NCBI GenBank assembly: GCA_004525685.1
Contig: SPBW01000040.1
Span: 1-14,632, forward strand
Origin: Candidatus Atribacteria bacterium
GTDB lineage: Bacteria; Bipolaricaulota; Bipolaricaulia; UBA7950; UBA9294
Reading direction: 5' to 3'
DNA length: 14,632 nt
Part shown: piece after piece, positions 1-5,997 of the stretch
Position numbering within the stretch: position 1 is the first letter of the stretch
Layout of the letters: each line of letters starts with the position of its first letter
Position numbers and translations under genes: made by a program
Notes under the pieces: model-generated
Seen by the model: only the letters and a program-made list of their open reading frames with translations
The model's database searches: none
Told to the model about the DNA's origin: nothing

Positions 1-52
1 AGGCCCGTAGCTTTGCGTCCCGGGATCACTCCCGGTTTGCCTTGTTCGGCCA
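1..52 (-). ncRNA. Cyclic di-GMP-I (GEMM-I) riboswitch aptamer, partial at window edge
   Basis: Read on the minus strand, the sequence gives GGCAAACC (41-34), a perfect 6-bp stem CCGGGA/TCCCGG closed by a GTGA (GNRA) tetraloop (35-20), then GGGACGCAAAGC (21-10) and TACGGGCCT (9-1). This is the diagnostic 5' half of the GEMM-I aptamer: GCAAACC, a GNRA-capped hairpin that docks into a receptor, GGACGCAAAGC, and a GGCCU element. The second hairpin (with the C that pairs one guanine of c-di-GMP) and the expression platform lie left of position 1, so the regulated gene is outside the window. I see no convincing minus-strand promoter; a TAAAAT hexamer lies upstream in the 110-120 region without a good -35. 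The 5' boundary near 52 is estimated. Confidence 0.88.
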
Positions 53-63
53 AACAGTCAATC

Positions 64-91
64 TAGGAGCAATGCATCCTATTTAGGAGCA
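64..91. repeat. Direct repeat of TAGGAGCA with 20-bp period
   Basis: TAGGAGCA occurs at 64-71 and 84-91, with matching flanks (AT, then C or T, before each copy), so the period is 20 bp, about two helical turns. It lies just upstream (on the minus strand) of the riboswitch. Such spacing would suit a protein bound on one DNA face, but two 8-mers can also arise by chance. The rest of the 53-276 gap shows no open reading frame, tRNA or strong hairpin. Confidence 0.3.
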
Positions 92-276
92 CTACGCTAG
101 ACGACTTATCGCTATTTTACACGGAGAAGAGCTATTTGTTAGCCGTATCCCTACAACCGGTATGGTGTAAAGGGAAACGGATCACGAAGCAATCTAGTGC
201 CCGATAGTTAACTGCTTGGAGAGAGTAGGTTTCTGGTCATGGCAACGGAGAGGCAGCATTGGCCATTATCAAGCAT

Positions 277-306
277 TTGGCACATGAAGACACTAGTGGC
301 TAATAT
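277..306 (+). promoter_or_regulatory. Sigma70-like promoter for the cupin/thioredoxin pair
   Basis: TTGGCA (277-282), an 18-bp spacer and TAATAT (301-306) form a good housekeeping promoter. Transcription would begin near 313, giving a leader of about 23 nt with the ribosome site AAGGAG at 326-331 and ATG at 336. Confidence 0.6.
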
Positions 307-335
307 GCCAACCGCGCAGCCTGCTAAGGAGAACC

Positions 336-956
336 ATGGCAACCAAGAAGCACCTCGTGCTCGATCATGATGTCCATCTACGGCTACAGCGGCGGAAGAA
401 GGATCTGGGAATGCCGATCAAGGAGATTGGCAATTCCATTCTTCGCGTTTGTCTAGACAAGTCGATTCCCTTGATAGAGTTTCTTCGAGATGAGTTGGTC
501 GCGATGGGAAAGGTCACTTTGGACGAATACGATGCCGCGATCAAGCAAGCCATGGAGATGGCCTCTCGAACCTACACGACGGACGATGCGTTTCTGCCAT
601 CGGGAGAAGAAGGCGATGCAATCTGTGGTAGCTGGACGATCCAGTGTCTCCACAATCTGAATCCTGACAATATTCGCATTTACTGTTTCTCGACGCACGA
701 CATGCGTAAACTGATGACGCCATCCCACTACCATAGTCAGGATATGCATGCTCTTGTCCTAAGCGGGGTCGTCGCCTTTCACCTTGAGACGGATCAGCAC
801 CACCTTTCCGTCAATTCAGGACTTCATATTCCGGCGGGACGCGTTCATTCAAAGGTGCCTCTGACTCCTGATGCCCGCATGCTGGTCGCACTGGTTGATC
901 CTGGGACAGAGGATAGCGCAGCCAGCAAGATGCTCTCACGGGTGCGAACGACGTAA
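336..956 (+). CDS. Ribbon-helix-helix-like N-terminus fused to a cupin domain (possible regulator)
   Basis: 206 aa, starting at ATG with AAGGAG six to ten bases upstream. Residues 1-45 resemble a ribbon-helix-helix (CopG/Arc) fold: a strand KKHLVLD followed by two amphipathic helices (DVHLRLQRRKKDLG, then PIKEIGNSILRVCLD). Residues about 100-192 are a single cupin barrel. Cupin motif 1 appears as H131-Y-H133 followed by D136-M137-H138 and G144, so the usual glutamate is absent and Asp or His would have to replace it. Motif 2 is PAGRVH, keeping H171. The inferred role is a DNA-binding sensor whose cupin binds a small ligand or metal; the sequence does not show the ligand. It is followed after 54 bp by the thioredoxin-like gene, probably co-transcribed. 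The cupin call is fairly sure; the RHH call is by pattern only. Confidence 0.7.
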   Translation: MATKKHLVLDHDVHLRLQRRKKDLGMPIKEIGNSILRVCLDKSIPLIEFLRDELVAMGKVTLDEYDAAIKQAMEMASRTYTTDDAFLPSGEEGDAICGSWTIQCLHNLNPDNIRIYCFSTHDMRKLMTPSHYHSQDMHALVLSGVVAFHLETDQHHLSVNSGLHIPAGRVHSKVPLTPDARMLVALVDPGTEDSAASKMLSRVRTT

Positions 957-1010
957 TTTGGCCTGACATCCAACGTCCAGTGTGCCACCACAGAAAGGGA
1001 GGGATTCTCG

Positions 1011-1865
1011 ATGAGACGAAGCATTCTCTTGGCCATGATCGTTGTGATGGTGAGTGGATCATGGTGTTTGTCTGAAGAAATCAGCATGCTTCCGCCGCTC
1101 ACCATGTCCCTGCTTGACGGGGCCACCATTACGGATCTGGATCTTGAAGGCGATCTGATTCTTCTGTTTGCCATTCCCAACTCCACCAGCTGTGAAACAG
1201 GAGTCGCTCTGCTTCAAACAGCGGCTCAAAGCTACCCAGAACTCCCAGTCTTCCTCGTAGCGCCCGAAGACAGTTCGGATCTGCGGGACATGATCGCAGG
1301 GCTGGAACTCGCGTGGCCAGTCATTCTTGATCAAACCTTCCTTCTTGCCTCCGCGCTTGGCGTCGGGCGCGTGCCAACCCTCTTCCTTGTTCGAGATGGA
1401 CTGGTCATCGATCGCCTGGATCGAGGATTCACTGACGAAGAGCTAATGACAGCGCTTGAAGCCTTCGCCGCACCCTCAGATTCCGAAGCTCAGGATGTTC
1501 CAATGCCGGGCTCGACGATCTACGGAGGATATCTCCAGCTGCCCGAACCCTTACTGATGGTCTTTGTCGGTGCTGAGTGTTCAGTGTGCCATGCCGTACT
1601 GCCCCAACTCCTTGAGATTGCTGAGTCGTTTGCAGTCACGCTAGTCATCACCGAAGAACTCACGGAGCCGGAGCTATTTGACAGCGATGCCGCCAAACTG
1701 ACGCTATTGCTTGATCCATCCTGGCGCATGGCTGACCTATTCGATGTCATGACTGTCCCCACCTTCTTCCTCTGGAACACGGACGGAACGCCCGAATGGA
1801 CGCACTCTGGATACGTGGAGAATTTGGAGAACATCATCAACACGTACGTCAAACGCCAGGAATAG
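1011..1865 (+). CDS. Secreted protein with two thioredoxin-like domains, one lacking the CxxC pair
   Basis: 284 aa, ATG start behind AGGGAGG. A signal peptide (MRR plus a hydrophobic run to about residue 20) implies export. Domain 1 (about 30-153) has the thioredoxin order of strand, active-site turn, helix, and a cis-Pro loop VGRVPTLFL near 122, but its active site is C61-E-T-G64, so the resolving cysteine is missing. Domain 2 (about 170-284) has C190-S-V-C193 and a second cis-Pro loop TVPTFFLW near 250. Only domain 2 can be a normal dithiol oxidoreductase. Domain 1 may act as a monothiol, substrate-binding or structural module. It most resembles TlpA/DsbE-like periplasmic thioredoxins, but the tandem arrangement prevents a firm name. 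It sits 54 bp after the cupin gene, with no promoter seen between. Confidence 0.82.
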   Translation: MRRSILLAMIVVMVSGSWCLSEEISMLPPLTMSLLDGATITDLDLEGDLILLFAIPNSTSCETGVALLQTAAQSYPELPVFLVAPEDSSDLRDMIAGLELAWPVILDQTFLLASALGVGRVPTLFLVRDGLVIDRLDRGFTDEELMTALEAFAAPSDSEAQDVPMPGSTIYGGYLQLPEPLLMVFVGAECSVCHAVLPQLLEIAESFAVTLVITEELTEPELFDSDAAKLTLLLDPSWRMADLFDVMTVPTFFLWNTDGTPEWTHSGYVENLENIINTYVKRQE

Positions 1866-2118
1866 GGGGCCAGCTCTACATCCGTTTTCTCGGGCGTGTC
1901 CCCGCATTGCCGCCCAGGGCTGCCTTCGATCGCCTCAGGTCGACAACCAGCGCAAAGTGCTTGCAGGAGAACCCATCGCTAGATCGACATCTCGACGAAA
2001 ACCGCGGCGCTGTGCCCCACGCTAGGTGGGCATCTTGCGCCAGAATGGCGACAGGCCACGTTGGGCGCGTGCCAAGACCTGCATCCTGGATGGAAGATTC
2101 GACGAACGCCCTCCCGCA
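1866..2118. other. Intergenic stretch with three small hairpins, no gene recognised
   Basis: This gap between the thioredoxin gene and the tRNA promoter has no supported coding region. It contains TGCCCCAC/GTGGGCA (2013-2032, one bulge), a perfect CGCCA-GAA-TGGCG (2038-2050) and a weaker GGCCACG/CGTGCC pairing (about 2054-2073). None is followed by a T tract. They may help stop upstream transcription or be chance pairings in GC-rich DNA. Confidence 0.3.
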
Positions 2119-2147
2119 TTGACCCGTCCCAAGAGGCCCCATATAAT
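2119..2147 (+). promoter_or_regulatory. Near-consensus sigma70 promoter of the tRNA operon
   Basis: TTGACC (2119-2124), a 17-bp spacer and TATAAT (2142-2147). The predicted start, near 2154, is about six bases before the mature tRNA-Cys end. This is the best promoter in the window and fits high tRNA expression. Confidence 0.85.
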
Positions 2148-2159
2148 CAGCCAGGCACC

Positions 2160-2231
2160 GGCGACGTAGCCAAGTGGTAAGGCAAGGGACTGCAAATCCC
2201 TGACTCACCGGTTCGAATCCGGTCGTCGCCT
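2160..2231 (+). tRNA. tRNA-Cys (anticodon GCA)
   Basis: A full cloverleaf of 72 nt: acceptor GGCGACG/CGTCGCC (7 perfect pairs), D stem GCC/GGC, anticodon stem AGGGA/TCCCT with loop CTGCAAA, T stem ACCGG/CCGGT with loop TTCGAAT, and discriminator T at 2231. U73 is the known identity base of tRNA-Cys and supports the call. The 3' CCA is not encoded (the next bases are CAC), so a CCA-adding enzyme is needed, unlike the neighbouring tRNA-Val. It is followed after 8 bp by tRNA-Val. Confidence 0.97.
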
Positions 2232-2239
2232 CACAATAG

Positions 2240-2315
2240 GGGTGGTTAGCTCAGCTGGGAGAGCGCTTGCTTGACGTGCAAGAGGTCACAGGTTCGAGCC
2301 CTGTACTACCCACCA
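2240..2315 (+). tRNA. tRNA-Val (anticodon GAC)
   Basis: A cloverleaf of 76 nt including an encoded CCA: acceptor GGGTGGT/ACTACCC (one G-T pair), D stem GCTC/GAGC, anticodon stem CTTGC/GCAAG with loop TTGACGT, T stem ACAGG/CCTGT with loop TTCGAGC, and discriminator A at 2312. It is co-transcribed with tRNA-Cys and followed by a terminator hairpin. Confidence 0.97.
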
Positions 2316-2318
2316 GAG

Positions 2319-2357
2319 CGCCCTGTTCGAATACGAATTCGACAGGGCGTATTCTTT
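2319..2357 (+). terminator. Terminator hairpin of the tRNA operon
   Basis: CGCCCTG plus TTCGAA pairs with TTCGACAGGGCG (2319-2349, one bulged T, TACG loop), followed by the T-rich TATTCTTT. It starts four bases after the tRNA-Val CCA end. Confidence 0.8.
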
Positions 2358-2399
2358 GATCTGTCGGTTTGCTCTTCGGCCACGCAATGAGGAGGCTTC

Positions 2400-3176
2400 A
2401 TGGAACGCGCGCGCGAACTCATCAAACCCTATCTTGAGATGGACGGCGTCATTGGCATCTACGTCGTTGGCTCAGCTACGCGGCCTTATCGAGACGAGCT
2501 ATCAGACCTCGACATCGAAGTCATTGTCGAAAACGCGGTGTATGAGCAGACGCCGATGGAAAAGCGGCAAACCTTCGCGTTCAAAGAGGACAATCCCAAG
2601 GTCGTGGATTACGAGTTCTACCTCATTCCGTGGAGCGATTTCTTCAACCTGACGAAGTCAGGCCTCGACCTGTTCCACTATCCTTATCAACATGCGCAGA
2701 TCCTTCACGATCCTGATGGACGCATTGAGCCAATCATCAAGCAGCTTGCAGAGCTACCAGAAGGCATACGCCTTGAGCGGATGACGGTTCACTTCCTCGA
2801 GTGTCTCTACAGCCTAGGCCGCGCGCGCAAGACGGCGGAGCGAGGAGAACTGCCGATCAACCTGGCGTTGCTGCGTGGAGGAACTATCAGCTCTCTCGTG
2901 AAGGTCATCCTCCTGGCCAAGAAATCGTGGCCGTCGACCGTGCACTGGTCCGAGCAGGAGTTTGCACAGATGGCGATCTCAGACGATCTGCTGAAGCCGG
3001 TGAAGGCGTGGCTGACAGACCCAGCATCCGACAACGCTCGTGCCATGGTCACTGCCACTCGCGCCTTCTTGGATGACTGCGGCGAAACGTTCCATCACGA
3101 CATGGACGGCATCCAACAGTGGCTCTTCTTCACCCAAGAAGGCAAAGCCGCCTTCGAACGCTGGGGCGTTCGCTAG
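2400..3176 (+). CDS. Nucleotidyltransferase-domain protein (pol-beta/MNT superfamily)
   Basis: 258 aa, ATG start with AGGAGG at 2390-2395. The N-terminal 110 residues carry the nucleotidyltransferase signature: G24-S25 with TRPYRDELSD following, the metal pair D36-L-D38 in SDLDIEV, and a third acidic position in VVD70YEFYL. The C-terminal part (about 120-258) is helical and would act as the substrate-binding or lid region. The family includes aminoglycoside nucleotidyltransferases and MNT-type AMPylating enzymes; the substrate here cannot be told. There is no HEPN partner next door, so a MNT/HEPN toxin-antitoxin is not indicated. The gene lies between the tRNA terminator and a palindromic repeat, apparently as a single unit; I see no clear promoter in the 42 bp after the terminator. 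Confidence 0.82.
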   Translation: MERARELIKPYLEMDGVIGIYVVGSATRPYRDELSDLDIEVIVENAVYEQTPMEKRQTFAFKEDNPKVVDYEFYLIPWSDFFNLTKSGLDLFHYPYQHAQILHDPDGRIEPIIKQLAELPEGIRLERMTVHFLECLYSLGRARKTAERGELPINLALLRGGTISSLVKVILLAKKSWPSTVHWSEQEFAQMAISDDLLKPVKAWLTDPASDNARAMVTATRAFLDDCGETFHHDMDGIQQWLFFTQEGKAAFERWGVR

Positions 3177-3184
3177 AGGGCTGA

Positions 3185-3212
3185 GGGGACAGTCCCCAAA
3201 GGGGACAGTCCC
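3185..3212. repeat. Tandem palindromic repeat GGGGACAGTCCCC (REP-like)
   Basis: GGGGACAGTCCCC (3185-3197), AAA, then GGGGACAGTCCC (3201-3212). Each half is self-complementary around ACAGT, and the two halves can also pair with each other. Elements of this GGGACAGTCCC type are scattered in intergenic regions of many bacterial genomes and are linked to REP-associated Y1 (IS200/IS605-like) transposases. No such transposase lies in this window. The element begins 8 bp after the nucleotidyltransferase stop and may serve as its terminator. Confidence 0.8.
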
Positions 3213-3236
3213 GGACATCATGCCGTGGGCATCTGA

Positions 3237-3265
3237 TTGCCCATCTACAGGGCGTTCGGTATACT
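3237..3265 (+). promoter_or_regulatory. Sigma70-like promoter of the lysine-degradation operon
   Basis: TTGCCC (3237-3242), a 17-bp spacer and TATACT (3260-3265). The predicted start near 3272 leaves a leader of about 25-30 nt before the LKR gene. No operator-like palindrome is evident between promoter and start. Confidence 0.65.
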
Positions 3266-3295
3266 TGCGCGCCTCTCGAATCGGGGCAAGGGGTG

Positions 3296-4624
3296 ATGCT
3301 TGTGGGGAACAGGCCACGTGTGGGTCTTCGGCGAGAAGACATGTATCACTGGGAGCGGCGGACCCCGCTGATCCCTGTCCATGTGCGCGAATTGGCTCAG
3401 GCAATGGGCACCGACTTCATCGTGCAATCCTCGGACATGCGGGCCTACTCCGACGACGAATACCGCGAGGCTGGACTGTCCGTGGCAGCGGATCTCAAAG
3501 ACTGCCCCGTCATCATCGCGCTGAAGGAAATCCCTATCGACGTACTGGAAAAGGACAAGGCCTACGTCTTCTTCTCCCACGTGATTAAGGGGCAAATCAC
3601 AAACATGCCCATGCTGCAGCGGGCATTGGATCTGGGCTGCACGATCATCGACTATGAGAAGATCACCAATGATGACGGCCGCCGCTTGATTGCTTTTGGC
3701 AATTACGCCGGTCTAGCGGGGATGATTGACACCCTGTGGTCTCTCGGCGATCGCCTGGCGTGGGAAGGCATCGACAATCCATTCGAGCCGCTTACCCAAG
3801 CGTCGAAGTATGCTGATCTGGCTACTGCCAAGGCTGCCATCCAAAAGGTTGGAGAACGCATCAAGAGAGACGGACTTCCTAAGGCCATCACGCCGCTCAC
3901 CATCGGCATTGCCGGTTATGGCAACGTGGCGAAGGGTGCGCAAGAAATCCTCGACCTGCTGCCGATTACAGATGTCACTCCGGCGGACCTGCTGGCAGGG
4001 CGGTTGCCGGAGAACGCGCGGCATTCGATCCTCAAGATCGTATTCCAAGAGAAAGACACCGTCCTGCCGCTTGAGGAGCACAAGGCCTTTGAGTTACAAG
4101 AATTCTACGATCACCCTGAACGTTACCGAGCGGCATTCGAGCGCTATCTCCCGCATCTGACCACGCTGGTGAATTGCATCTACTGGGAGCCGAAATACCC
4201 GCGCCTGATCACAGTCGAGGCAGCCAAGGCGATCTATGCTGATGGTCAGCCCAAGCTTCGCGTGATTGGCGATATCTCGTGTGATGTGAAAGGCGGAATC
4301 GAGATCACGGTCAAGGCGACCGAGCCTGACGATCCGATCTACGTTTACGATCCGCAGACGGGATCCATCCAATCGGGAGTGGAAGGGCACGGCCCGGTGA
4401 TGATGGTCGTCGATATCCTCCCCTCGGAATTGCCGCGGGAATCGTCGGCGTACTTCAGCAACATTCTGAAGGGGTTTGTTCCCGACATCGCGGCCGCGGA
4501 CTACACAGTCGGGTTTGAAGCATTGAATCTGCCGCCGGCGCTCAAACGCGCTGTGATCTGCCATGGCGGCGAGCTGACGCCTGACTACACATATATCAAG
4601 AAGTACCTCGAGGCGACCACGTAG
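3296..4624 (+). CDS. Lysine-ketoglutarate reductase (saccharopine-forming), LKR
   Basis: About 442 aa. Condenses L-lysine with 2-oxoglutarate, using a reduced nicotinamide cofactor, to make saccharopine, the first step of lysine breakdown in the cytosol. The N-terminal AlaDh/PNT-like domain begins VGLRREDMYHWERRTPL and contains FFSHVIKGQITNM (about 92-104). A Rossmann domain carries GYGNVAKGAQEI (about 207-218). C-terminal blocks YDHPERY, NCIYWE, GDISCDVKGGIEI, SVEGHG and ILPSELP all have close counterparts in the LKR half of animal and plant AASS-type enzymes. The length matches that half rather than the shorter fungal Lys1. Start choice is open: GTG 3293, ATG 3296 or GTG 3302. ATG is used here, but AAGGGGTGA (3288-3296) is best spaced for GTG 3302. 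SDH follows after 26 bp. Confidence 0.9.
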   Translation: MLVGNRPRVGLRREDMYHWERRTPLIPVHVRELAQAMGTDFIVQSSDMRAYSDDEYREAGLSVAADLKDCPVIIALKEIPIDVLEKDKAYVFFSHVIKGQITNMPMLQRALDLGCTIIDYEKITNDDGRRLIAFGNYAGLAGMIDTLWSLGDRLAWEGIDNPFEPLTQASKYADLATAKAAIQKVGERIKRDGLPKAITPLTIGIAGYGNVAKGAQEILDLLPITDVTPADLLAGRLPENARHSILKIVFQEKDTVLPLEEHKAFELQEFYDHPERYRAAFERYLPHLTTLVNCIYWEPKYPRLITVEAAKAIYADGQPKLRVIGDISCDVKGGIEITVKATEPDDPIYVYDPQTGSIQSGVEGHGPVMMVVDILPSELPRESSAYFSNILKGFVPDIAAADYTVGFEALNLPPALKRAVICHGGELTPDYTYIKKYLEATT

Positions 4625-4650
4625 CGCCTCGACCTCTAAAGGAGATTGTT

Positions 4651-5970
4651 TTGAAAAAAGTACTCGTGTTGGGTGCAGGCCTCGTCGCAGGACCATTGGT
4701 CCGCTACCTGTTGAACGTCGATGAGTTCACGGTGACCGTAGCCAGTCGAACCGTGGACAAGGCGCGGACGCTCATCGGCGGCGCCGGAAACGGCATTGCC
4801 CTGTCCTTGAACGTGAAGGACGAAGCCGCGTTGGAATCCTTGATTGCCGATCACGATCTCTCTATCAGCTTGCTGCCCTACGTTTATCATCCGACCGTCG
4901 CCAAGCTATGCGTGAAGCACAAGAAGCAAATGGTGACCACATCCTACGTTAAGCCGGAGATGCAGGCTCTGGATGCTCAAGCCAAAGCCGCCGGCGTCAT
5001 CCTGCTCAACGAAATCGGCGTCGATCCCGGCATTGACCACATGTCGGCCATGGAAGTCATTCATCAGATTGAAAACAACGGCGGCAAGCTCGTCTCGTTC
5101 ACCTCGAACACGGGCGGACTGCCTTCGCCTGATGCCAATGACAATCCCTTTGGCTACAAGTTTTCGTGGGCGCCGCGCGGCGTGGTGATGGCAGGCAAGA
5201 ATCCAGCCAAGTTCCTCAAAGATGGCGAAGTTGTCGATGTCCCTGGCCCCGAGCTGTTTGCCTATCATTGGCCCTGCGCTATCAAGGGATTCGGTGAGCT
5301 TGAGGTCTATCCCAACCGCGATTCGATGCCCTATATCGAAATCTATGGCATTCCATCGGTAACGTCGATGTTCCGAGGGACACTGCGTTATCCGGGATGG
5401 TGCGATACGCTGAAGAAGATCGTTGAACTGGGATACCTGGATGATGCAGAGCGCGACGACATTGAGGGCCTCACCTATGGCCAGCTCTTGGCTCGCTTGA
5501 TTGGTTCTGATGGGGCCAATCTACAATCGGACTTGGCTTCCTTCTTGGGTATTGCCTCAGACTCCGAGCCGATTGCCAAGCTGGAATGGCTCGGTCTGTT
5601 AGGCAATGACCTGATCCCCGCTGCTGACAACACGTATCTTGATGTGGTCGCGTCACGCATGCTGTCGAAGATGGCGTATGCGCCGGGCGAACGCGACATG
5701 CTGGTCATGCAGCACGAGTTTGTGGCTGAGTATGGCGATCGGACCGAGAAGATTACCTCGACGATGATTGACTATGGCATTCCGGGCGGAGATTCCTCGA
5801 TGTCCCGCTTGGTGGGGCTTCCCGCAGCCATTGCGTCCCGGATGATCCTTCAAGGCGAAATAAAACTGACGGGCGTGCATGTGCCGATGATTTCGCAGAT
5901 CTACAAGCCGGTACTAGCCGAACTGTCTACGATGGGCATCTCGTTCCAAGAAAGCGTAGAGTCTGTGTAG
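4651..5970 (+). CDS. Saccharopine dehydrogenase (glutamate-forming), SDH
   Basis: 439 aa, TTG start decided by AAAGGAGA at 4638-4645. Oxidises saccharopine to L-glutamate and alpha-aminoadipate semialdehyde. The N-terminal Rossmann fold starts KKVLVLGAGLVAGP. SISLLPYVYHP (71-81), NEIGVDPGIDHM (120-131), GGLPSP (145-150), YKFSW (159-163), YPNRDS and IYGIPS then FRGTLRYPGW follow in the same order as in the SDH half of AASS. That pattern, with the directly upstream LKR, separates it from the wider saccharopine-dehydrogenase-like family of unknown substrates. LKR and SDH are separate here, with a 26-bp gap, whereas they are fused in animals and plants. The semialdehyde dehydrogenase that would finish the pathway is not in the window. 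An isomerase-like gene follows after 27 bp. Confidence 0.9.
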   Translation: MKKVLVLGAGLVAGPLVRYLLNVDEFTVTVASRTVDKARTLIGGAGNGIALSLNVKDEAALESLIADHDLSISLLPYVYHPTVAKLCVKHKKQMVTTSYVKPEMQALDAQAKAAGVILLNEIGVDPGIDHMSAMEVIHQIENNGGKLVSFTSNTGGLPSPDANDNPFGYKFSWAPRGVVMAGKNPAKFLKDGEVVDVPGPELFAYHWPCAIKGFGELEVYPNRDSMPYIEIYGIPSVTSMFRGTLRYPGWCDTLKKIVELGYLDDAERDDIEGLTYGQLLARLIGSDGANLQSDLASFLGIASDSEPIAKLEWLGLLGNDLIPAADNTYLDVVASRMLSKMAYAPGERDMLVMQHEFVAEYGDRTEKITSTMIDYGIPGGDSSMSRLVGLPAAIASRMILQGEIKLTGVHVPMISQIYKPVLAELSTMGISFQESVESV

Positions 5971-5997
5971 ATAACACAACTGACAGAGGGAGTTGCC

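Noticed and set aside
1796..2122. 108-codon plus-strand frame overlapping the end of the thioredoxin gene
   Set aside because: Out of frame with a well-supported gene, no ribosome site, and Arg/Pro/His-rich shadow composition.
1876..2208. 110-codon minus-strand frame across the tRNA promoter
   Set aside because: It reads through the tRNA-Cys gene and its promoter on the opposite strand, with no supporting ribosome site or family resemblance.
2400..3176. MNT/HEPN toxin-antitoxin system
   Set aside because: The protein is far longer than MNT antitoxins and no HEPN gene is adjacent on either side.
3296..4624. Alanine dehydrogenase or transhydrogenase for the first lysine-operon gene
   Set aside because: The N-terminal fold is shared, but the C-terminal blocks and the adjacent SDH gene are specific for lysine-ketoglutarate reductase.
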